A stretch of DNA of 64,000 nt, from contig NC_056546.1 in NCBI RefSeq assembly GCF_910596095.1, positions 16,330,425-16,394,424 on the forward strand, in the 5' to 3' direction. Of the stretch, positions 25,101 through 34,680 are shown in pieces (the first letter of the stretch is position 1; each line of letters opens with the position of its first letter). The position numbers and the translations under genes are program-made. The notes beneath the pieces were generated by a model. That model had not been told where the DNA came from. It saw only the letters and a list, made by a program, of their open reading frames with translations, and ran no database searches. The DNA comes from Thunnus maccoyii (Eukaryota > Chordata > Actinopteri > Scombriformes > Scombridae).

Positions 25101-27798
25101 CAAATTCTGGCTGCAAGCCACAGTTTCTGTGATGTGGAACTGGACTGACTCAGAGGGAAAATCCTTTAGTTTAAAATACCTCATCATCGTCATCAAACAG
25201 GCCTTTCCCTCCACTGAAGAGGCCACTTTTCCCTCCAAACGGGGAGAAGTCGTCATCATCCATCGCTGGTGGCTTAAACATGTCATCGCTGTCATCTTCA
25301 GCAGCTGCTACAATGAACATAAACAGAACTGAGCAACCTTGTGGAAATAATGGGTCTGCCATGGAAAACACGAATGCAAAATTAAAACAGAAACAAAAAA
25401 CATGACGATGAATGAAAGTCCTACCCTCTGGCTTTGCAGGCTTTGGTTCTTTTCTGCCTTTACTTTTCTTCTTAGATGTCAATGCTTTCAAGACATGACA
25501 TGGTAGAAAGAAAATACTCATAAGCATGCACATGCGGTGATGGCACTCATCACTGAAATGCTTTCAATGTAAAAGGTCAAGTACAGACTTTGATGCTGAC
25601 TTTTATTTAAATTAAATATGAAGAGTGGCAGGGACAAAAGATTTTACGAAAATTCAAAGTGAGACGATTTACATCCAGCTGGTTGATGATGAATGTGACT
25701 TACATGCTCGATCTCCCTCTGGCTTGTTAACCGGTTCACCTTTGATTCGGGCTGCAAGCTCGTCAGCAAAAGACGACGGGCCTGTGGTCTGAATGTGATA
25801 TGAAAACAACCAGAGAGGAAGTACGTCATACACGCAACATACATCAGTCCCCCCCCCCCCCCCCCAAGGTAGCCAAGCAACAGATCTGAATGATTTCAGA
25901 CTTAAATTACAAATAAGCCACTGACAAAAGGTATCTCGAAACTCCTCTGGTTATCTATTCCTTTTCTACAGGCGTACCTTTGTGTCGTCATCATCATCCT
26001 TGTCTGAATCTCCAAATATGTCAGAATCCTCATCCTCCTCTTCTTCATCATCCTCATAACTCAACATGGATGACTTCTAGGAGAGTGTGGGAGTGTGGAA
26101 AATTATAAAGTTATTCAGTTTAAATGTAACCTTTGATGTGTTTGGCAGGCAGCTTACCTTCTTGATATTATTGTGACCTTCATCATCCTGGTTAAAGTCG
26201 TCATCTGAATGCTGTTAAATAAATAAATACCATGAGGTTTTAAATGTTCCTGTGCAACATGCAAAATTAAAAAGCTGGAAAAATACAGTGAAAGAAAACC
26301 CCCTGAAAAAAAAGGTCTTACAACTGCTTCTTGGCCATCTTCGCTCTCGATTACACTGTCTCTGTCACTGTCTACTGACATTTCTGCAAAAAGAATTAAA
26401 AAAGTGTAATGTAACAGTGCTAATGAATGTATGGTGCCTTCAGACACTGCCATGAGTATATTACCATCACTAGAGAGGTCACCAAGTCCAACATCATCTT
26501 GTTCCATGAAGGCCTGGGAACCAATTAGATATGGAAGGGGCCTGTCCACATAAAGATCCTAAAAAAGACAAAGACAGGCACAATGGTTAACACATACTAT
26601 TCCTGATGAAAGATGGTGTATGTCACAGACGTACATTTCTAAAACAATCGCTTTATTAGTAAGAAAATGAATAGATAAAAATGTTGATGATGCAAATACA
26701 CAGAAGTGTATCTCCACGACTGTCTCAAGATTAACAGCACACCTTAGGCTCCAGGATTGCCTCCACTCTGTCTGTGACCTCCTCGTCCTCTGAGTCAGAG
26801 TTTCCTGCTTTGATGTCCAGGTGCTCAAAGGCCGATTCAAGCACTCTCAAACCGTAATTCACTGCTTCCTGCATCTTGGGGATAAGCTCTGCCTCTTTCT
26901 GCTCGCGAGTCTTCTCCTTAACAGAAAACATTGATGACAGTCACACAGGCGATACAAGACAAGAAAGTGATGTGTGTCGAGTACTGTGGCCACATGATCC
27001 TTGACTTAATAATACCAAAAGGCATTTTTCACTATTATACTGGTTGGTCAGTGTTGTTCTCTGTGCCAGACAATGTTGGGAGAAACATTTACCTGTTCAG
27101 GCTGCTTCTCCAAAGCTTCAGCCTTAGGAATAGTCTCTTCTACCTCTTCATCATACACTCTCTGTGACAGGGACAAAGTAAAACTAAATTTTTACTTCAA
27201 AAGTACACAAACAAGTAGAGTGAATTGTCACAGTTACAGTAAACAAGTAGAGCAAGAAAGTAAACCACATAAAAGTTGAAATGATATACGTTACATTTTC
27301 AATAAACTGTGTGTTGGAAAGCATGAGGAAGTCATTAAAGACAGAGTGCAAGCAGCTGTCTGTGGCTTTGGTGTCACGGATCAGACTGTCCAGCTGCTTT
27401 TCAATCTCATGTGTCTTTGACAGCATCTTCTGGGAAAAGTCTTGAAGGAACAGGAAGAGCTGTGGTGTAAAAAAAAAAAAAAAAAAAACCCCCACCCACA
27501 ATAGTTATGAAGACAGCAGGGACACTTTCATTTTAAAGCAGAACACGTTTCACAATCCCCTTCAACCACTCAGATTTCTTAAGCATTTCTGACACCTTTC
27601 TCTCACTATTTAAGTAACGGTGATGATGAATTACTGTTTCAATTTCGGACTTACCCCTGAGTCTGCTGCCAAAGACCAGTTGGTGCTGCTCTGCCGCATC
27701 TCTTCAAGACTCCAGGGTCTCTCCCAAATCTGAGCGTCTTTCCCCAAGTGTTCACTCCTGCTTGGGCCATTTGCCATTCCATCCGGCAACCCACTCAT
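18678..27798 (-). CDS. washc2: WASH complex subunit 2 (FAM21)
   Basis: Spliced minus-strand gene with 30 coding exons, 4356 nt, about 1451 aa; all junctions agree in phase. It encodes the long tail subunit of the pentameric WASH complex. The complex activates Arp2/3 on endosomes and is recruited by retromer. A folded N-terminal head (first about 225 residues) joins the complex. The rest is an acidic disordered tail with many LFa motifs (Leu-Phe followed by acidic residues, then Leu/Ile-Phe) that bind VPS35. Near the C terminus a basic RRPQSRAAR block matches the capping-protein-interaction region. The protein ends [12 protein letters not shown], like human [12 protein letters not shown] as I recall it. 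Start [12 protein letters not shown] is at 27798; the acceptor lies directly before this ATG, after a non-coding exon 1. The human genome has recent duplicates (A, C), but only one copy is seen here. Confidence 0.95.
19207..19905 (-). CDS. washc2: washc2 long 3' exon with capping-protein-binding region
   Basis: This 699-nt exon starts [20 protein letters not shown], matching the human KMRGKRRPQTRAARR segment that binds the actin capping protein CapZ (CPI motif). It continues through a Ser/Pro/Thr-rich linker, then three acidic LFa-type motifs ([32 protein letters not shown]). Phase 0 at both ends. The open frame runs past the donor into the intron; that part is not coding. Confidence 0.92.
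20011..22879 (-). CDS. washc2: washc2 middle tail exons
   Basis: Exons in gene order: 22710-22879, 22429-22549, 21719-22144, 21497-21625, 21285-21386, 21033-21107, 20737-20796, 20011-20238. They encode successive acidic motifs, for example [50 protein letters not shown], then [14 protein letters not shown] and [10 protein letters not shown], which are close to the human protein. The last exons give [20 protein letters not shown]. The long 426-nt exon is rich in Lys, Glu and Ser. Acceptor 22549 (TTTAG before TCAG) was chosen because it keeps phase and restores SQKKPQRV. Confidence 0.9.
22976..25307 (-). CDS. washc2: washc2 proximal tail exons with clustered LFa motifs
   Basis: Exons in gene order: 25180-25307, 24980-25070, 24788-24841, 24519-24698, 24282-24436, 23933-24043, 23390-23482, 23187-23288, 22976-23083. 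They encode [106 protein letters not shown] and SSSLFSDDE. Nearly every exon contributes one Leu-Phe/acidic motif, as if the tail grew by exon duplication. The exon at 23933-24043 has a tetranucleotide repeat right behind its acceptor. Confidence 0.9.
24044..24104. repeat. (GAAT)n tetranucleotide repeat at a washc2 splice acceptor
   Basis: About 14 units of GAAT, one changed to GAGT, begin within ten bases of the acceptor of exon 23933-24043. Read in gene sense it is (ATTC)n running into ATTGCTTAG, so the microsatellite takes the place of the polypyrimidine tract. Confidence 0.9.
25425..26383 (-). CDS. washc2: washc2 exons 6-10, acidic linker
   Basis: Exons 26322-26383, 26158-26211, 25978-26076, 25704-25788 and 25425-25484 encode the linker between head and tail: [65 protein letters not shown] and [18 protein letters not shown]. 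The block [12 protein letters not shown] is nearly identical in human FAM21. Composition is extremely rich in Asp and Glu. A poly-C run lies at about 25848-25865 in the intron. Confidence 0.91.
26465..27798 (-). CDS. washc2: washc2 first five coding exons, WASH-complex head domain
   Basis: Exons 27655-27798, 27295-27459, 27093-27161, 26743-26916 and 26465-26558 encode [119 protein letters not shown] and [20 protein letters not shown]. This is the helical head that assembles with WASHC4, WASHC5 and the other core subunits. It is the best conserved part of the gene and fixes the identification. Confidence 0.95.
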
Positions 27799-27998
27799 CT
27801 GCAATCGGATGGCTTGTTGTCATTAATCCAATTTAATAATTCAGACAGGCTTTTAAACACTTGTCATTAATAAATTATGAAGGGAAAATAATTCAACCTA
27901 AAAAAAGAATTATTATTTTAACTTCTGTAATAATGTAGCCCACATATCTGTTTTAATTTGTATTTGATCATGTCACCTGAGGACAAATCCTGGAGCTG

Positions 27999-28405
27999 CT
28001 TCATATATACAGTACCAAATGTTCGGACACTTTCTCATTCAAGGGAATGCAGCAACTCTCTTGATATTGTGACTGTACCGAAGGACATATTACTGGCATA
28101 TAGTTGCAATATCTGTTAGGTCCTCTACATTTATCTGCCCCAAAAACTTCCCAAAAAAATATTGAATCACTAAATTGAGAACATCCTAACACAACCTGCA
28201 TCTAAATCTAACACGAGTAGTTAGAAACCCAGAACATAAGATCAGTGGCAGAAGGACTGTGGTTATCCTCAGGGCCAAATAAATCATACTTGATGCCTCC
28301 CGTCAACTGAACAGCCAGAATGAACTGCTGCCCTCTGATCAAAGGTTTAAAACACCCCCCTGTAAAAACAAACCCAAGCTCTGTGATCATTTATCCAAAC
28401 TTTTG
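27999..28405. repeat. Possible degraded Tc1/mariner-type remnant
   Basis: The phrase 'acagtaccaaatgttcggac' at about 28010 and the inverted 'ccaaacttttgggcatgtg' at about 28395 resemble the ends of vertebrate Tc1-like elements. A similar end fragment, 'tacagtaccagtcaaaact', lies near 23330 in another washc2 intron. The match is weak and short. Confidence 0.3.
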
Positions 28406-28919
28406 GGCATGTGTGATGAGTTCATGTTATGTCGGTGTTGTTGTTGTCATTGTGAATGTCATTGCTTCTAACTAAGATTGCAAAGGATGCAAAGAATAAC
28501 ACATTATTCCTCCTAGAAACTAATGTAAAATGGGTATAAAATCTCAAAACTTCTGAGCCAGAGAGGTAGACTCGATGCAAGAGACCAGGTCAAAAACTGA
28601 CTCATCTCATGACAAATTCAAAGTGTTAAATCTCTAAATTCATGCTCATAGGGACATAGTGTGTGTGTATAGATATTGTCTTTGCTTTCTAGACTCACTG
28701 AAACAAGGTACCACATAATAAATACAATTTTAACTTGTGTATCTTCCCTTGAACTAGTGTGGTGTCACTGCTAAACTCGCGTTACAACAAGCTAGTTTCG
28801 GCAATGGCAATAACGCTAGACATTTGCGGAAGACAACATGAGTTCATATAAAGCTGCCTAAATGTTATTTCCCCCTACTAGCTTTCACATTGAGACAGAC
28901 TTGCTGCTGCAGGAGAAAG

Positions 28920-29215
28920 CGGGGACTGTTTGGCTAGCAGCTAGCTCAACTTAGCTAGCCAACATCAACGTCAGCTACAGCAGTTCCAAAGCGACACAGA
29001 AGTCACATATATCCACCCAAATTTAAGCGCCCTCATGCTTACCTTGAACACCTCCGGTCAATTGCAGTCAGCGACGGCCAAGTTTGGTCAGAAACGACGT
29101 AAAAAAATAAGATCGATTATGCTAAATTTGGCCTTTCCCTCATTGGTCTTCTGACAGGTCAGCCATGTTCTGTCTGCAGACAGTCACCTGACTACCGTTG
29201 CCTAGCAACCCCAGG
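28920..29215 (-). promoter_or_regulatory. washc2: washc2 promoter, non-coding exon 1 and X-box
   Basis: A donor (GTGTTCAAG before GTAAGCAT) ends non-coding exon 1 at 29043. The exon likely reaches about 29170. Just upstream, at 29197-29209, is GTTGCCTAGCAAC, a perfect two-half-site X-box as bound by RFX factors, with a one-base spacer. A CCAAT box in minus-strand sense lies near 29140. Inside intron 1, at about 28931-28960, are several GCTAGC-type palindromes. Confidence 0.6.
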
Positions 29216-31720
29216 GAAAGTGGGGCGGAGTGGAACAAATCAATGCGAAGAAGCAAAGAGACGCTTTTACGCTCAAACTAAACTGCTACTGCCGTGATGA
29301 ATTGTCGAGTTCATCTCAGTTTTTGTCGGTGATTACCTGTGACTGTCACACATACCCATCTAAGTAATTTAAGATCCATTTTCACTCATTTTAATCCATT
29401 TAAAACCACTTGAGTTCTCACTACTATTCACACGTACAGCAACAGAAGCCCACTGTATATTTCTTACTTAACTTACCCCTTCGCTTCACTCCCTCATTCT
29501 TGTGACATTTCTGTCATTTTGTCCGGAAAATTTTAAAAATTCAAGAGTTTTTGTTTGTTTTCTAGTTGTTGGTTCTCACTAGCTGTTGGCTCTATCAACC
29601 ATATTTTCATCATAGAAGCTTATTTGTATCATTCTGACACGTCTGCCCTCCATGATTTACTTTATTTCACTAATGTATAACAGACGAGTGCTCAGAGTGA
29701 GCTCAATAACTACAGAGATTGAACACTTCTGAATATTGTGAATATAATCTCTGAAGGAATTTTTAAGAAAAAAAGTTTTAGCATTGTGTGTTCAAGGCAA
29801 ATTTCCCTGTGGGACAATAAAGTCTTAAATGCAGAAGACAAGTATCTGACATAAACCTAAATGTCATTTTGAGGCTCTTCAGCAGAAATACTATTATGTT
29901 TCAAAAATTTGAAATGTCCTCTGGCTGTGTATCACATCACATCCCTACACCATTGAATCCAGTAAGTCTGGACCATAATTACCATGAAGAATGAACACCC
30001 ACACTTGATACAAACCCACTGAAGTCCATAACTAACATTTCACATTTCCTTGGATTCATGTTCTCATGTCTGAAAATCAGCTCAAACCACATGATGGTTA
30101 CAAGGAGTACAATTAATCAGTAGTGATTTTATGAGGAATTATTTATGGTTTGTGCTAAAAATGTTGCTTAAGAATTACCCCTAGTTTTACTATTCTCCTT
30201 TTTAATTCTACTATTTATTTAAAGGCAGTAATTCCTTGTGACAAAATAGCAAAATTAGTTCAAGAAAATGTGACAATCTTGGACTCACAAGTTGACAAAG
30301 ATATACAGCACACAAGCTGTATGTGCAGAGCAAAATCCAGTTCGGTAGGGAGGGTTAAAATTTCATGTAAATGAAAAACATCAAATGTGTCGTGTATCTA
30401 TGCTAACCCAAAGTATGACTTATAATTTTAAACCAGTCATTACAAATTCTGTAGCATTTTTTGGATTTGTATTTGGCTTAAGTGATTTTCAAAGTTGTGA
30501 ATGCTTTCATAAATACATTAGCTGTGTTGCTTTATATTATCTAGATTATTAATATATCAATATTGTTAATATTGGTAGGTCTGCTGTAGACCACTTGCTA
30601 CTTTTACATTTTACCTGAGATGTCTTATAAAAGGCAATGAAGAGTTCTGGTAAAACGTAAACAAAATTTATTTTTTGTATTTGGCAACAGCTATAAAAAA
30701 GTATTTTTAATCATTAAAAAAATATTTCCCCAAAAGGGAAATTTAACAAAATGCACCCAATAAAATTATGACAATAAATCAACAAACAGTCTTGATCAAG
30801 ACTTTTAACAAGATAACATGCATCTGTAAATCTTTTAACAAAGTTAATTAAATAGGCCTTTTTCAGAGAGGATATTTTCAGCATGTCATAGCAGGACATG
30901 TACAGGTGTAAATAATAAAATTAACAATGGCTCAACTGTCAACTGTCATGTCTTACTGGGACACTTAGCTCCTATTTCTGAACTGATAACTTCCTCTAAA
31001 CATATTGCAGTGTTTCTCCTATAATTGTACAGGCCAGGCAAACAAGAACACCTCCATTACTTTTTCTTCAAATACAATTAAATAAAGATTGTATTTGAAG
31101 AAAGAATAATGACCAATATCATATTGGTGCAAAGATGTGGGTTTGTGGTACCCTAAATGCCACTTGTTTAGGAATTTTGCACTTTTACCCAAATCTAGGG
31201 CCTTATTAAAATACAATGGCATATAGGCCTTGCTTTTGGGGCCCATTCATGATATAGACAGGATTTGAACAAAATCTGAGACAGTAGTGCAACTGATTGG
31301 ACACAGGTTTGAACCAGCAATAAGTTGTCGATGTGGCAGTAAATGTACAACCTGAGACGACAGTAAACAGAGAAATGTGTGGCTGCTGAGTGACAGATAT
31401 TCAGGGTTAAAGGGCTGGTCTGTGGCCGGTCCAGCTAAAAATATTTAAGCATGTTTCTTCTGGGGGCAGATTTGCAGAATAATATAACTACACATATACA
31501 TACAGTCAGCTTTGACTGACATCAATAAATTATGAACCGTTTTTGAGAAATTACAAAATTTTATGAACACAACTACAAGATTTTCCAAAAAACACACATA
31601 TTAAATCAGTATTTTCTTACTTGTGTGGCACTAACCAAAAATAAATGAGGCTCCAGCCCTCAAAAAAACTCTGATCTGCTCTAAATTTGTTATATTCATA
31701 AATATACAACTGCAATTTGT
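29216..31720. other. Intergenic gap between washc2 and slf2, no gene seen
   Basis: AT-rich, anonymous sequence of about 2.5 kb. The open frames are short and have no splice partners. This is upstream of washc2 and downstream of slf2. Confidence 0.6.
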
Positions 31721-31721
31721 C

Positions 31722-31727
31722 TTTATT
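31722..31727 (-). terminator. slf2: slf2 candidate polyadenylation signal
   Basis: AATAAA on the minus strand, 100 nt past the slf2 stop codon; it would give a very short 3' untranslated region. Further hexamer-like sites lie downstream. Confidence 0.45.
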
Positions 31728-31826
31728 CATTGTAGAAAACAAAACTCAGAGTGCAAATTGAGCTTAACATTAAGGCAGTGGCAATTAATGCCCTGAAAAC
31801 AAATAAAAAGTCTCAATGACACAAAA

Positions 31827-32807
31827 TCACATGCTGCTTCCTGTTATGATAAGATTTTCAGTCTCCCCCTCGGTACGTTCTACGCTATCAGCATCTATTT
31901 GCTCTTCTGTTGCTTGACACTCCATCTCTGGCATCTCTTGGTTCAACGCCTCAGATACCGGTTCTACTGCTTTGTCTGTTATACTTTTGTCATTAATTGC
32001 ATCGCCTCCCTCAATTTCTTCTAGCCTTTCATTCTGAGTCATGTCATTCCCTGTCTTGTTTGTGCCATCTATTGTATCATCTCCTTCCTTCTCCTTCTCC
32101 TTGTTTGTGACATCTACTGTATCGTCTCCTTCCTTCTCCTTCTCCTTGTTTGTGTCATCTACTGTATCATCTCCTTTCTTCTCCTTCTCCTTGTTTGTGA
32201 CATCTACTGTATCGTCTCCTTCCTTCTCCTTCTCCTTGTTTGTGACATCTACTGTATCATCTCCTTTTTTCTCCTTCTCCTTGTTTGTGTCATCTATTGT
32301 ATCATCTCCTTTCTTCTCCCTCTCCTTGTTTGTGTCATCTATTGTATCATCTCCTTTCTTCTCCCTCTCCTTGTTTGTGCCATCTATTGTATCATCTCCT
32401 CTCTTCTCCTTGTTTGTGTCAACTATTGTATCTTCTCCTTCCTTCTCCTTGTTTGTGTCATCAACTGTATCATCTCCTTTCTTCTCCCTCTCCTTGTTTG
32501 TGTCATCAACTGTATCTTCTCCTTCCTTCTCCTTGTTTGTGTCATCAACTGTATCCTCTCCTTCCTTCTCCTTGTTTGTGTCAACTATTGTATCATCTCC
32601 CTCCTTCTCCTTTTCCTTCTTCTCCTCAGCAACCATTGCAACCTCATTCTCTTCAACTCCACTGGTTCCCTCCTCTTCATCTTCCTCCATCGCAGTATTT
32701 TCCTCATTCACAGTACCCTCCCCATCACTGATGTCCATCTCCTGCTCTTCCTGGCTGCTGATCAATATGTCCACAGGCGGAGGCTCCCAATAATCATACA
32801 GCTTACC
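31827..32807 (-). CDS. slf2: slf2 last exon with tandem-repeat tail
   Basis: This 981-nt exon encodes GKLYDYWEPPPVDILISSQE, an acidic stretch (MDISDGEGTVNEENTAMEED), 13 tandem repeats, and a terminal acidic segment ending ENLIITGSSM. Repeat units are 13 or 15 residues, for example KEKEGEDTVDDTN and KEREKKGDDTIDDTN. The whole 981 nt stays open. The charge pattern (KEKEK then DD) is blocky and no fold is expected. The acceptor TGTAG before GGTAAGCTG joins in phase 0 to RPLH of the previous exon. Confidence 0.92.
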   Translation of the reverse strand, partial: GKLYDYWEPPPVDILISSQEEQEMDISDGEGTVNEENTAMEEDEEEGTSGVEENEVAMVAEEKKEKEKEGDDTIVDTNKEKEGEDTVDDTNKEKEGEDTVDDTNKEREKKGDDTVDDTNKEKEGEDTIVDTNKEKRGDDTIDGTNKEREKKGDDTIDDTNKEREKKGDDTIDDTNKEKEKKGDDTVDVTNKEKEKEGDDTVDVTNKEKEKKGDDTVDDTNKEKEKEGDDTVDVTNKEKEKEGDDTIDGTNKTGNDMTQNERLEEIEGGDAINDKSITDKAVEPVSEALNQEMPEMECQATEEQIDADSVERTEGETENLIITGSSM

Positions 32808-34645
32808 CTACAGGAGGAAAGTATAGCATTACAAATGAGAATCATATAATCGCTGCGTTTTATTGGAGTCTATTTTAACTGACTACTGCTATGATTTTTT
32901 AATAGGCAAAAAAACAGTGTAAATAAAGTATTCATATAAGAGTGTGTGACTACTGTACATGGAGAGGCCTGGTCCTCTGAAGGAGCATCTGCCACTTGGT
33001 GTAGATCCTGGCCACCAGGTCCTTTACCTGGAGGTAGAGTAGGAAGTTAGAGGACATACCACACTGCATCTAGAGTCAGGCTGCAACTAACAATTATTTT
33101 CATTATTGATCAATCTGTCATCTATATTTTTGATTAATCTTGTGTATGAAATGTTAAACAAAAAGTGCCATTCACAATTTCTTAGAGCCCATGCTGATGC
33201 CCTCAATTTCCTAAATTTTTGTCCAACCAACAGTCCAGAGTTAAAGATATTCAATTCACTGACATGATTGTTGAAAAATAACAACACATCCTCACCTTTA
33301 AGAAGCAGGAACCAGATGATGTTTGTTATTTTTTGTTTGAAAAATGACTAAAATGATTAACTGATAATCAAAATGGTTGCTGATTCATTTTCTGTCAATC
33401 GACCAATAGTTGCAGCTCTAATCTAGGCAGTGAACCTGGCGAAGTGATTGGCTCCTGTTATTGCATCATGAAACCAAGTCAGCAATGATGAGTCAGTGTC
33501 ATCAGTGTCGACACAGATCATGAAAATAATTTTCGCATATTCACTTTAGTAAATCAATCTGTGGCCCAGTTTCTGGGAATATTTGAGTAAGATAAACGTA
33601 ATCAAAATATGCTACAGTGCAGAGCTAAAATGTCACATACAGCAGCGAGTGTTGTGCAAGAACATCTGACTTTTGACAGCTGAAACGATTAGTCAATTAA
33701 TGACTTAGTTGATCAACTGAAAATTGATCAGCAATCATGATAACCGATTGTTTACATAATTATTTAAGAAAAAATGCTATAAATCCACTGGTTCCAGCTT
33801 CTCAAATATGAACATTTGCTGGTTTTCTTATCTGATAGTAAATTGAATAACTGACATGCAACTACTGCCTGTATCAGTGAGACTTGCTGAGGGAATTCCC
33901 CCAAATATTCCCACCTGTATATATTTTCTCTTCCTCTGCATCGGTGCTTTGATATCGTGACTGGTCTCTCTTTCAGGCTCATCTAATAGTATTGATGATC
34001 TAAATTTTGTGGTGGACAGCGTAACTTTTACCAATTAATAACAAACCTGTTTGCTTTGGGTTTAAAAGGCTGCAGAGACAAAACTACTTATGCTGTAATT
34101 ACGGAGTACTTGAATATAAAAATGCATTAGTTATGACCACAAGTCTGCATGGCATGACAAGAATCTAATAATATATCTACACAATAAGTGCAATATAGTT
34201 TCTCTGCATGGCATTACTTCTGAGGAGCAGCTGATGAATGACTCAAACAGCTTTTACTTGAGATTTAACAATAACGATAACGATTTTTGTGATAAAATTG
34301 ATAAATGTGCATGAACTTTTGAAGGATACTGCTGCCACTAACTTCAATATAGTTTTTTTTAAACTGAATGACCTCAGACCACCAGTTGGTGACGACAAGC
34401 TTTGAGAAACTGGTTTAACAAGATGTTGAAGCAGGTGGAAGGTCAGATAGTTCCACTACAGCTTTACAATGTTTTTGACTTTTGATCTTTGCTGTCTGTA
34501 GTCATTAGTCTATTCATGTGATTCATGTGTTTAATGCCTGGCTGCAAACCAAAGCTTAAACTTGACAGCAAGCAAAGTGCAGACCTCCACCAAGGCTGCT
34601 GTGGTTTAGAAAATGTTTTCATACTGCACCTGGATCTACATCAAA

Positions 34646-34680
<35 letters not shown>

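Noticed and set aside
32041-32793. A 250-codon open frame on the plus strand rich in Ser and Phe
   Set aside because: It is the exact antisense of the slf2 repeat exon. The repeat keeps both strands open, and there is no independent evidence of coding.
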